Under the pieces are notes generated by a model, which had not been told where the DNA came from, made no database searches, and saw nothing but the letters and a program-made list of their open reading frames with translations. A DNA stretch of 64,000 nt from the NCBI GenBank assembly GCA_011316305.1, contig SAUG01000009.1:496001-560000 (forward strand), in the 5' to 3' direction. Positions 35,801 to 46,409 of the stretch are shown piece by piece; the first letter of the stretch is position 1; each line of letters starts with the position of its first letter. The translations under genes and the position numbers were made by a program. The DNA is from Rusavskia elegans (Eukaryota; Ascomycota; Lecanoromycetes; Teloschistales; Teloschistaceae).

Positions 35801-38800
35801 GAAGTCGAGGACTTGACGCCCACCCGGCGTATGTTTTTGTGCGAGCTGATAGGCTTCGTCAAGGAACATCGCACCACCGCCAGCTTTCTGTAGGTCTTCA
35901 ATATGCTTTTTGGCCTCTCCAACACCGCCATGTGCGAGTCGAGAGCCTGTTGTTTCGACAAAAGCCACACCAGGGAGGACCTCGAGTGAAGTAAGGACAC
36001 GAGCGTACAGACGAGCAACGGTTGTTTTCCCTATCCTTAGTCAGTATGGACAAACGTTCGGGATTGCACCTCGGCTCACCAGTCCCGGGATTTCCAAGAA
36101 ACGCGGCATTGAAACGCTCCTTCTTCACATCAGATTGCTGCCGTTTCGATGTGTCGATCTTTGCTTTGATCCTGAGTACTTGCGACTTGATATCTTCTAG
36201 ACCAACCAGGTCCATGATTTCATCGATTGCTTCGTTAGCAGCATTCTCGACCTGTTTTTGGTGTTGCCAGTCGTTCCGAGATTCCGATGTGAAATCTATT
36301 CGCATAGTGATCGGATGGGCTGTTTCACCCGTTGCCATGCTTTGGTCGTTGGCCAATGTTGATGTTGGTGTTTTCCCTTTATCTTCTGGGAGAGAGGACT
36401 CGTTTTGGGACTGGATTTTTTGTTGCGTAGGAGCCGCTGGCTTGGTTCGAATAGCTTGAGATGTAGCAGACGCAAGATCTTTTTCTTTCTGCCGGATCGT
36501 TAGAGCACGTTCTTCGGCCAGCCTAAGATCCAGTCCCTCTTGACGTTGTGCCTCAAGTTTTGACTCGATCTCTGCCAGGCGTCGAGCATGAGCTTCAGCT
36601 TCCTCGTCTCGCTTTTGCTTCAACTTAAGATCCTTCGCGCGTTTCCTCTCCTCGGCGGCGGCAGCCTTGACACAGATTGGACAACCTTTCGGCCGGCGTT
36701 GGAAACATTTCCACGTCAACACATGGCCTTTACTGCATTTATCATCTAACAGAACCTGGCATTCGAGCTTCGAGTGATCGGACAGCTGGTGACAATAAGA
36801 CGGACATCGATGGACATTGCAATTCAGCGCAGCTTTGCTACTAGGTAGTCAGTATCCATTACTAAAATACTTGTAGTTGCTGAGCTGAGCATAGCAACTG
36901 CTACCTCGACTGGTGCCCAATCCGAGTGCCCTGGCAAGGAATTTGATAAAGTGTCAACTCACCATGGTTCTTTACAGCCTCCATCAGGGCATTCAGCGTC
37001 AAACTCAGCCGGAGTGGAAAGAAATGTTTTTCTTCCTGGATGTCTCATACATTCGACAGGAAAACCTGTATACATATGCTTGCCCTCTTCTAACATCTTG
37101 AAAAGCTGCTCCCACACAGGCTTTCCCTTGCGAAACCCTAAGAATGTCTCTGAATTCCCAATGATCAGCAGAGCATCTCGCGCTCGCGACAGAAGGACGT
37201 TTATTCTTTCGGGAGCGCTCATGAACCCAATATCGCAGTTGGTGTTCGATCTCGTCAATGTTACAATGACAATGTCGCTTTCCTCTCCCTGGTAATTATC
37301 GATACAGGCTAGCCGAAGCTTCCTTCGAGACTGCTTGTTGTTGGAAGGTGGAACGAGTCCAGCTCGTATAAGATCTGCGGTGTCGAGATCATTAAGCACA
37401 GGATCATTCTCTGTACTAAGTACCTCCTGCAACAAGCGCAGTTGCCCAAGGTATGGTGTCAAGACCACAATGTCTTCACTGCCGTATCCTTGTTGAGCAA
37501 GATATTTGACACACTTCAACACCATCTCCGCCTCAAATTGATTTTGTTTGGAGGACAAGGAGGTCATGTCCCTCCAATTCGCTGTCTCTCGAATATCACG
37601 CTCCAGCTGACGATGGTCAACGAAGATCAAGTTGTCTTGAAAGCCTCGAAGGCTTGGTCTTCCTTTTGTTTTCGGAGCGTCAAGCAGGTCAGGGTAGGTG
37701 ATCGATCGTACTAAAGTCGATATCTCGGGGCGCATTCGATGCTGTTGTGTAAGGACTTGGTGCGGGAATCCCTTTAAGACGAGTCGTTCGAACATTGAGC
37801 GATTTAAGTCGTATCCTTCGCCTCTTTCGACAGTGAGTTCATGATTAGCAACTTTAGGCCGTAGCTGTTTGTGATCGCCAATAAGGATGAGCTGAGTGGT
37901 CTTCTCTCCGAGGGCTGTAATGACATGGCTTTCGAGAATCTCGCCAGCCTCCTCGACGAGTAAAACATCTCGAGATGCAGCTCGGAGCTCATGTGCATAC
38001 TTCGCTGCGGCTGTCGTCGTGCATCCAATAACTCGCTTGCTCTTGATGACATCTATGTTCTTGGTCTTGAAGGTCTCGTCGAGCTCACGCTGAGCTTTAT
38101 CATACTCAGCTGCGATCTTTGAAAGCTCTGAGACGCGATCTTCAAGTATAGCAGTGTGCCATTTAGCAATTATGGTTTGCCTTGTGCGCCCCGGCATTGC
38201 CCAGATCTTCACAGCGTCGGCTGTCATCTTCGAAGAAGAAAACACCCCTCGATTCCGCCCAGAACACCACTGATCGATGAGGTACAGATCATTGATGGCC
38301 TTGCCACGCTTTCCGACTATGCTTGAACCATCTTGTGACCTAAGAATAGTGAAGGCTTCAAAATAGTTTATGTCATCGTCCAGAAACTCGAGATACTCCA
38401 TGAGATCGGATTTGGATACATTGGTCTTCATGTACCGGTCGAAACTTTGGGAAAGTCTTTCGGAAAGATGGTTCGTCAATGCCTTGAGCTGATCGATTGC
38501 CGACCAAGCGGCCGGCGTAAGCTTGGAAGCTAGAGCTTGTTCACGGAGCCCGAGGGATCTCAATCTCGATGTCGCTCTTCCAATATTGCCAAGACGAAGC
38601 ATGGTAGACTCGGGTATGCCCACGTCAAGGAGATCTTCTAGAAATTGGTCCAGAGCATGGTTCGTAAAACAGACAACCAGGATCGTCTTCTTGGTGAATC
38701 GATAGATGGTTTTTGCTGCGAGAGCCCCAATGAAGGATTTACCTGTGCCTGGGATAATGTCAGTCCAACTCAAAGTCACCTAGGAGAGGTGGCCTAACCT

Positions 38801-40296
38801 GGTGGTCCTTGGATCAAAGAGACTGTCTGTCCCAGGGAAGCTATGAGTGATGCGTTCTGTGATCTATCGAGCACCACAGGTTTTGAGCTTTGTATCAAAT
38901 TTTGAAGATCATCCGAAGGGTGCCGCACCAATCTGTCGATGACAGCACTAGGTGCCTTTGGTGGTCGTTCAATGCTTGATTCAGAAGTCCAGAAGAGGAG
39001 TTCGTCGGCAAGGGGGAGAGTCTTCATTCGTTGCAGACTCTGAAGGACTGGTTCGTACGCGAATACCGCAGTGTCGATCTGGACCAGCCTGATGATCTGA
39101 CATGTCTTCTTCAGCTTCAGCAAGGTCTTTGCTATACTTGCATTCGCTGCGTTGATGAATTTTATACTGATCACTGGCGGTATCGCTGCGAGGAGCTCGA
39201 TGTCTCTGTGAATTGAGGGGAAGGCCGTGATCTCACCGTCAATGATCAGGCATGTGAGTGACTGGTGCCTCAACAAGTTGTGGCTCGATTCTAGAAACGT
39301 CTTGCGAGCTGTTGGTTTGATATCCCGCAATTGTGGGAGATCTTGATGACATTGAAGTCGTAACCCCCAGCTCTGGCGCTTGGATTCAGTTCCACAGTCG
39401 ACACCCAAGACAACGAGGCCATTGATAACGATACCTCGATGGCGCCCTTTCTTTTGGCCCAAAGCAATCTGTATCTCTTCGCGAAGTTCACCAAGCATGT
39501 CTTCCCGGTATAGGCGGAATTGATTATCGAGGTGCATGGCTAGTCGGTGCTCCGCCGCTTCAGGATCATCGAGGGACTCAGCAAGCCGAAGGAAAGGTGG
39601 CTCCTTCGCTGCCAACTCATCTGCAGTTGGGAGTATGGCAACCTCCCTGAAGTCAGCGAAATCGTTGTCATGGCGTCCACCAGCACAACCACCGCCAGTA
39701 CCGATGGCAGGCGTTTCGGATATGGATAGAACGTGTTTGATCTTCGATCCGATGGTCCGGAGCCCCAGCTCGCTTGATTTGAGGAAGGAATCCTGCAGTT
39801 TGGGATCCTGCGCCAGTTGATGGTAAGGTGCACATGCCGGAGTAGGGAGATACATCAACTGCAATAGTAGCCATGCAAAAGCGACCTGTGTCGGTACCTG
39901 TAAGCTTCCTCTGCGGTAGGATTGTACCAGAGCATTCCAGAAGATTGGCGTTGTGGTGATGCTCTCAAGCACCTGGCGAAGTAGCACCCCACCCAGCAAG
40001 CTCTCCAGGTCCGGATGCTGGAGGTAGGTCAAAAGATCCGAAGCGGCTCCATTGAGAAAGGCATCAGAGATATCAAAATGGAGGGATGTCTGTAGAGCTT
40101 GAAGCCCTGCTGGAGTTGACACCACAGCTTGAACGCATGCTGCTGGGTCGGGCTGACAGCATAGAGCCTCAATGTATCGACTGCCGTCCTGTGTTATCTT
40201 CAAGCCGCGTTCGCCATGATTGACGTTGGAGAAAAATTTGTTAAGCCTCGCTTTCCTCAAGGGATCATTGGCTGGAGAGTTGTGCAAGGTGGACAT
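32866..40296 (-). CDS. UPF1/ZNFX1-like helicase fused to three CbbX-type AAA+ ATPases
   Basis: Seven minus-strand exons (40296-38799, 38748-36963, 36840-36080, 36030-35125, 35074-34777, 34719-34253, 34181-32866) encode 2343 aa, all in phase. Residues 1-490 have no motif I recognise. A superfamily-1 helicase follows: Walker A GPPGTGKS (about 497-504), VEEAGE (about 764-769), GDHKQLRP, QQHRMRPE, YQGEESDIVIVTLTRS and INVLLSRARD. Next come a Cys/His cluster like NF-X1 fingers (about 1095-1150) and a charged coiled coil. Three AAA+ modules have Walker A at about 1344, 1624 and 1903 and Walker B FLDEAY, IIDEAY and FIDEAY, all of the SpoVK/CbbX kind. The end is another Lys/Glu coiled coil and a conserved-looking CVAGFRWIKQASGYRCAGG. 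The start MSTLHN (40296) is chosen because the upstream extension to 40449 is not protein-like. Function is unknown; RNA surveillance is a guess from ZNFX1 and UPF1. Confidence 0.88.
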
Positions 40297-41254
40297 TGGA
40301 AGCGTAACACGCAAGATCAAGAAGTATGAATCACAATGTATCAAAATTAATTCACGGCGACGAATGTTTATTGAGACAGTGGGAAGAAATTTGGGACGGA
40401 TTATGAATAGACTAAGACGAAGAGGGAGAAAGCATTTCGAATATAGCACGAATGGAACGTTTCATGATTGTATCGAACATGACAGCACGACGAGACCATG
40501 GCAGTGGGTTCACTTATGCTGTGTAACACCTGCCTGCATAATCTCCAAGCCAGAACAGCAAATAGGAGTGCACCACAGCACTGCAGCCTCACGTTCCGTC
40601 GTGGGAGGTTCATGCTCCTAAGAAAGATGTTTCGTGGCGCTCAGGGTGCCAGTAGTGTTCTACATTCGATCCAGACTGTTCTGCTGAAGGAGCTCGCAGG
40701 ACTTGACCTGGACGACCGAGGTCGCTTCCGTGTTTGGTCATGGTCAGTAGTGAAATGTGCCAACGGTATCGCCATGTTCTGAATAGGTAGGTATCAACCT
40801 CGTCAACCTCTCCAGACAGACCAACGAGGATAAAAGGTGGGCCTTGACTGCGACCGAGCTGCAGCTCATGGTCAATGCCCGTTGGACAGATCCATTCGTG
40901 GCAGGTCACCTTAGTCGTTATTCCAGGGTCAGACAAGAAGTGACCGGTGCCGTCAACAGAAGCATGAGACCAAAATGGGATACTGGAGTGGAGAAGACGG
41001 CACATGCTAGAGGCTCCCAAAGGGCGCCTCACCTTAGGGCTTGAAGAGTCACGTGATACCGACGGTTGATCTCTACGGTCGACATCACCGCTGTCACACG
41101 CAACCGAATTAACGAAGTATTCAAGCTGAGCATCTTTCCAGGTCACATTAGTCTTCAATTATGACATTGCTACCCATCCACCGTCTCTGCGCCTCGCCTC
41201 GCCATGATATTATCTTTGCCTGCGAGTTGCTGATCCCCCCCTTCCGGCATATGG
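40297..41254. promoter_or_regulatory. Divergent promoter region, helicase-AAA gene and GPI13
   Basis: This 958-bp gap lies between two outward-facing genes. A 182-codon minus-strand ORF (41158-40610) has no recognisable motifs and is probably chance. No known regulatory site stands out. Confidence 0.4.
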
Positions 41255-44200
41255 ATGGAGACTACAGCGGCTTCAAGCTCTCTCGTTCAAGAGATCGCAC
41301 CCCGACCTGAAGCCCCTAGGCATGTCCCTACCGATGACCTGATAGGGCGAAACAACAGACGAAAAGCGGTTCAATTCAAGGCTTCGCATGCGTTGCTAGT
41401 CGCTTTCTTCTTGTGGATCTTGTAAGTGATCTTTATTCGTCCTTGCTTAGATACTCACCGACATCAGTGCTCTTCATGCCCTTGGTATCTATTTCTTCAC
41501 CAAAGGCTTTCTTCTTACCCGACTGGTCTTGGATCATAAATCAGAATGCGCCTCACCGCCAATTGAGCTTCAAAACCCAAGCCCGGGCTCCTACAGTGCT
41601 GGCTGCTGGTTTCCGAAGACTTTCGACAAGGCCGTCGTCATCATCATCGATGCCTTGAGATATGACTTTACCATTCCTACCAACGATACCACTCATCACT
41701 TCCATAACGCACTGGAAGTGCTGCACGAGACCGCGGTGCAACAACCCGAGATCGCCTTCTTGTTACCTTTCATCGCCGATCCCCCAACAGCGACTTTACA
41801 ACGATTGAAGGGCTTGACAACCGGAACTCTACCCTCCTTCATCGATGCCGGCTCCAACTTTGCAGGCACAGCAATTGAAGAGGACAATCTTGTAGCGCAG
41901 TTGCGCGATGCAGGCAAGACACTTGTTCATCTTGGGGACGACACCTGGCACTCGCTGTTCCCTGGTCATTTTGAACCAAATCTCACCCATGCCTACGATT
42001 CGTTCAATGTCTGGGATCTTCACACTGTTGATAACGGAGTGACAGAACACTTGCTGCCACTTCTGCTATCGGGAGCTAAAAATTGGGATGTCATCTTCGG
42101 CCATTATCTTGGTGTCGATCATGCCGGGCATCGCTATGGTCCCGACCATGTTGCTATGAATGAAAAGCTCAAACAAATGGATCGCATCCTTCGAGAAATC
42201 ATTGCTGCGCTAGATGATGAAACGTTGCTCGTCGTGATGGGCGACCATGGGATGGACACCAAGGGTGATCATGGAGGGGAATCGGACGATGAGGTGGAGG
42301 CTGCGCTGTGGATGTACTCGAAAAAGGCTATATTTGGCCACGGTCACAACGAGTTGAAGAAACCCCCGCGAAACGCAAAGGAGCGTCCAGTAGGCCAGAT
42401 TGATCTTGTTCCCACCCTGGCACTTCTGCTGGGCATACCTATACCATTCAATAACCTCGGATCTCCAATCAGTGAGGCCTTTGTTGGTCCGAAGAAGCCT
42501 GATTGGCAGAAGCTTGCTTCTGTCAATGCCTTATCTGCTGGTCAGATCCAACGCTATCAACAGGCATACTCAGCTGCTAGAGGCCTTGACAAAGACGTCT
42601 TCTCGGCTGCAAACGCCTTATGGACCATTGGGGTTGACATGTGGCAGGGAGCTCAAACAAAAACCGCCCCTAATGCAGAGGGTTTCGCAGCATTTGTCCG
42701 CTATCAGATGGAGAATCTTCGCGTTTGCAGAAGTCTTTGGGCCAGGTTTGACGTCCCTAGCATGGCTTATGGTATCCTTGTGCTTGGGTGTGCGTTCGCA
42801 ATACTCTCGTTCTATGCTCGTGCAACGACGCCGTTTCGAGCCGAGGACAGCCCTTTGTTTGTCCGTCAAATCTTCATATACGCAGCTTTTGGTTCAGCAC
42901 TTGGACTTTCTATCGGAATGACAGGCTCTTCTCCGGGTCTATTGGATTCGTCTCTGCTCGGTACTGCCGGCGGGAGCATCGTGGGGTTCGCCTACACCAT
43001 CCTTGAGATTCCTTCCGGATACCCGCTTCCATTTCCAAACTCGACATGGGGATGGCTATCGCTCGTACTTACCGTATTGCAGGCCATTGGCTTTGCTTCG
43101 AACTCTTTCACTATCTGGGAGGACGAGATCTTGCTACTGTTTCTTTCCACGTTCGCCTGCATGAGCCTTGCGACGTCAATCCGCCAGCACACAGCCAAGG
43201 ACCGAGTATTGGGCATAACACAGTCATCATTCTTCCTGATTTGTACACGGATAGCCTCGCTTTCTCGTCTTTGCCGAGAAGAGCAGATGCCGTACTGCCG
43301 ATCGACGTATTATTCTTCTGCAACTTCTTCGACGTCTGCTTCTTGGCAACTCCTGATCCCTTTCGCTTTAGCCATCCTGCTACCAAGTTTCATCAAAGGG
43401 TATTATAAGGGTACCCTGTCCTACGCAGGCTCCGCCGTCTTGTGGATTGGCGTTGGCTTGAGGATGAGCCTGTTGGCAAGCGCCATCTACTGGATCTTGG
43501 ACGCCGCAGATGACAATGACTGGCTGAATGTAAGCGAGAAAACTGTTCGTTTGGTCAAGACGACGATCGCTCAGCTGGTACTCGGCGTTTCCTTGGTGGC
43601 TGGGACTACATACTATGGATGGGCGACTCCTTGTATCAGCATTGAATCCCCAGAGGACCAGGAAGATGGCGATGCAACCGCTACACAAGGAAGAAAGCCA
43701 AAGAACATGGCAGTGTTTGGCTACAGCAATATGCACGGATCTCGCTATTTTCTTCTGGTCACGAACTGGCTCATAGCAGTGATACTGCTTCAGAAGCCCA
43801 TGGGAGGAGGATCCATTGGACTGTTAGCCCTCCAAATTCTGGCACTCCTTGAGATTATCGACAGCAACGATTTGGCCAGGAGTGCGATTGGTCCAGTAAT
43901 GTTGGCTATGCTCGGTAACTTTCACTTCTTTAAGACCGGACATCAAGCGACACTGTCAAGTATACAATGGGAAACGGCATTCATAGCACTCAAAACCGTC
44001 CGGTATCCTTGGACGCCACTACTGGTCATTCTCAATACGTACGGGGCTCAAATAATCACAGCAGTCGCAGTCCCACTGATCGTGCTTTGGAAGCAGCCAC
44101 CGAAAAAGAAAGGTCTTCTGGGAGAGGTGGCGATGGCAGTGGCGACCTTCCTTCTCTATTTTGCCATGATCAATCTCGCCACCACAATGTGGGCGGGATG

Positions 44201-44357
44201 GCTCAGGAGGCATCTGATGCTGTACAGAATCTTCAACCCTAGATTCATGACTGGGGCCGCTGCACTATTGGTCGTTGATCTGATAGGCATATTGGTGGCC
44301 ATTGGTGGGTTTCGATGGAATATCATCAGCGTGAGTCAGGTGTTTGGATGGGCTTGA
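41255..44357 (+). CDS. GPI13: GPI ethanolamine phosphate transferase 3 (PIG-O)
   Basis: Adds ethanolamine phosphate to the third mannose of the GPI anchor in the ER, which is needed before transfer to proteins. Exons 41255-41421 and 41468-44357 (46-bp intron) give 1018 aa, like yeast Gpi13 (1017). The start is the second ATG of CATATGGATGG; the first one is in a frame that soon stops. There is an N-terminal signal anchor (SHALLVAFFLWI, split by the intron), then a lumenal alkaline-phosphatase-like domain with the metal and nucleophile patterns VIIIDALRYDF, HYLGVDHAGHRYGP and MGDHGMDTKGDHGG. KGFLLTR before the domain is typical of this paralogue. The C-terminal 550 residues form many membrane segments, ending in GWA. 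Expected to be essential. Confidence 0.95.
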
Positions 44358-44769
44358 GACCTGTGTATAGGGGCTGTTGGATTATTGTATATATCCGAGA
44401 TACCCGGCCAAAAGGCTTTGCATAGTACTCATCTGCAGTCAACGTTCTGCGAGATATCCAATCTAATGCAACTGATATAATAAAAACCTTGCGCTATAAA
44501 TACGGAGAAGGTGAACTTCGTATCCAATAATTCCATCTGGACAGCTCGGATCGCGGTGAGCAGAAAAGTCCAAACACTAAGGTAGACCTATTACCCTCAC
44601 CGTGAGCTCGCCGAGCTCAGCTCGGCCACCTCAGAACAGTCTACCAATACGGCTAGCGTCTTGTCGTCTGAACACCGAGACAAACCTCAATTCTTCTGCT
44701 TGAACGACCAGACTGCATTCTGAATACATCTAAAGCCAAGCAGCACCGGTTCTATCTTTTCATTACACT
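44358..44769. other. Intergenic between GPI13 and the DUF1640 gene
   Basis: These 412 bp on the same strand hold the GPI13 3' flank and the promoter of the following gene. I see no distinct element. Confidence 0.4.
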
Positions 44770-46202
44770 ATGTCAGTGCCACGGCTGATATTTTTGTATC
44801 CCCACCTCTTCAAGCCGCGCAGGTTTGGCGAGCCGATCGTCGTGTCTCGACCATTCAATGAATCCGAGCACCAACCTCCAAGAGCAGGAATCTCCACCAC
44901 AGCCCGGAGAAAGCAAGAAGCGTATCCTCAACGCTATGGTCCGGCAGCCGAAGCTCAATTACCACCGCCATCACAGCCCCCAGTACCCAACGACCTTGGA
45001 CGTGATAAGTCCCTGGCCGGCGCGATCGAGAAAGAAGTGAAACCTCCAGCGCCGAAACAGGAAGATAAGAAAGCCAGTGAAGCCCCGCCCAAAGAAAATA
45101 CACCAACGAAAGACAAAAAGGAAGCCTCTCCAACAGCAAAACCACCCATAGGCCAACGAACCGCCAAAACCCTCGACGCCAGCGAAGCCCACCCCAAAGA
45201 AACCCTGACCACCCCCCAAGAAGCCGCCACCAAACCCCTCGACACCGTCCTCCACCGCCAAACCCCCGACCAATCCATCCCTTCGGAGCAAAAACCCCCG
45301 CACCTCCAAGCACCCCCCTACATCCACCACTTCGACACCTTCACCATGACCACCGCCCTCCAAACCGGCGGCTTCACCCAACCCCAATCCGTCACCCTCA
45401 TGAAAGCCGTCCGCGGCCTCCTAGCCACAAACCTCGACGTAGCCCGCGCCGGCCTCATCTCCAAATCCGACGTCGAAAACGAAACCTACCTCTTCCGCGC
45501 CGCCTGCTCCGAACTGCGCACCGAAATCAGCAACGCCCGCCGCACCTCCCAGCGCACGTCATCCACCCAACTTTCCCATTTGACGCACGAAGTCGAGATT
45601 CTGAGTCAGCGCTTGACGCAGGAGAGCAGTGCGCTCAAGGACGATTTGAGGGGCATGCTGGATGATCGGCGCATGGCGGTCAGGATGGAACAGCAGGCTG
45701 TGGAGCAGCGGATTCAGGAGCTGAATTATAAGATTACGGTCTCATTAAATAGTGATAGTAAGAGTGAGGTGGAGGGGTTGAGGTGGGTGTTGACGAGGAG
45801 GGCGGCTATGGCGATTGGGTGTATGGCTGGTAAGCTTAATAATTCATATTCCTTTCCCTTTTCGCAAACCTCCTCTCGGCTGTTCTTTGCCTGGGCTTAA
45901 GCAAGCGAGGGCGGGAGAGAAGAAATTACGATAACTAACTGATACTTTTCGTAACTACAGTCCTCATCCTCGGCTCCCTCCGCTTCATAACCTACAAAAT
46001 ACACGTCCGCGACCAGGAACGCCGCATCGCGGCCGACAAAGCGAAAGCCAACAATTCTTCCTCGACCAGCACTGGAAGCGGAGGCAACAATTTCACCGTC
46101 CCATCCAGGGAAATGAGCACGCAGACGAGTGGTGCAGACACGGAAGCCATGTTGGCGAATGTCGGTAGGGATGGGAGCCCTGCTTATGTTTCTTTGGGGT
46201 GA
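44770..46202 (+). CDS. Mitochondrial DUF1640 coiled-coil protein (MCUR1/CCDC90, Fmp32-like)
   Basis: An inner-membrane protein; relatives are linked to calcium-uniporter regulation in animals and to proline use and cytochrome oxidase in yeast. Exons 44770-45829 and 45961-46202 (131-bp intron) give 433 aa. The N-terminus is basic and aromatic, a likely presequence. Residues 60-175 are a low-complexity Pro/Lys/Glu/Thr linker. The conserved part starts at HHFDTFTMTTALQTGGFT (about 185-205). Long coiled coils follow (VEILSQRLTQESSALKDDL, about 275-350), then WVLTRRAAMAIGCMA and, after the splice, VLILGSLRFITYK, which gives the C-terminal membrane helix. The final 55 residues are Ser/Thr-rich. Third codon positions are almost all C from 45180 to 45560, then switch abruptly to G. 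Confidence 0.88.
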
Positions 46203-46409
46203 CAGCCATCGCTCTATCGGTTCGATGTGATCCGAAGGTCGAGATGCTACAGGAAATTGAGGTAGAGGTTGTGTGCGATAGAAATAAGATACCCCCTATT
46301 CATAGACATCGTTACAGATAGAACAACAGTACCTCATATCATACATATGATCACTCAAGATACTCATATCGCTAGCTTGCATTACTCAATTGACACAGAA
46401 CTACCCTCA

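Noticed and set aside
40610..41158. 182-codon minus-strand ORF between the helicase-AAA gene and GPI13
   Set aside because: The composition is not protein-like and no homologous pattern is recognised. It covers the shared promoter region.
44855..45387. Long Gly/Trp-rich minus-strand ORFs opposite the DUF1640 gene
   Set aside because: They are antisense shadows caused by the strong C-ending codon bias of the real gene.
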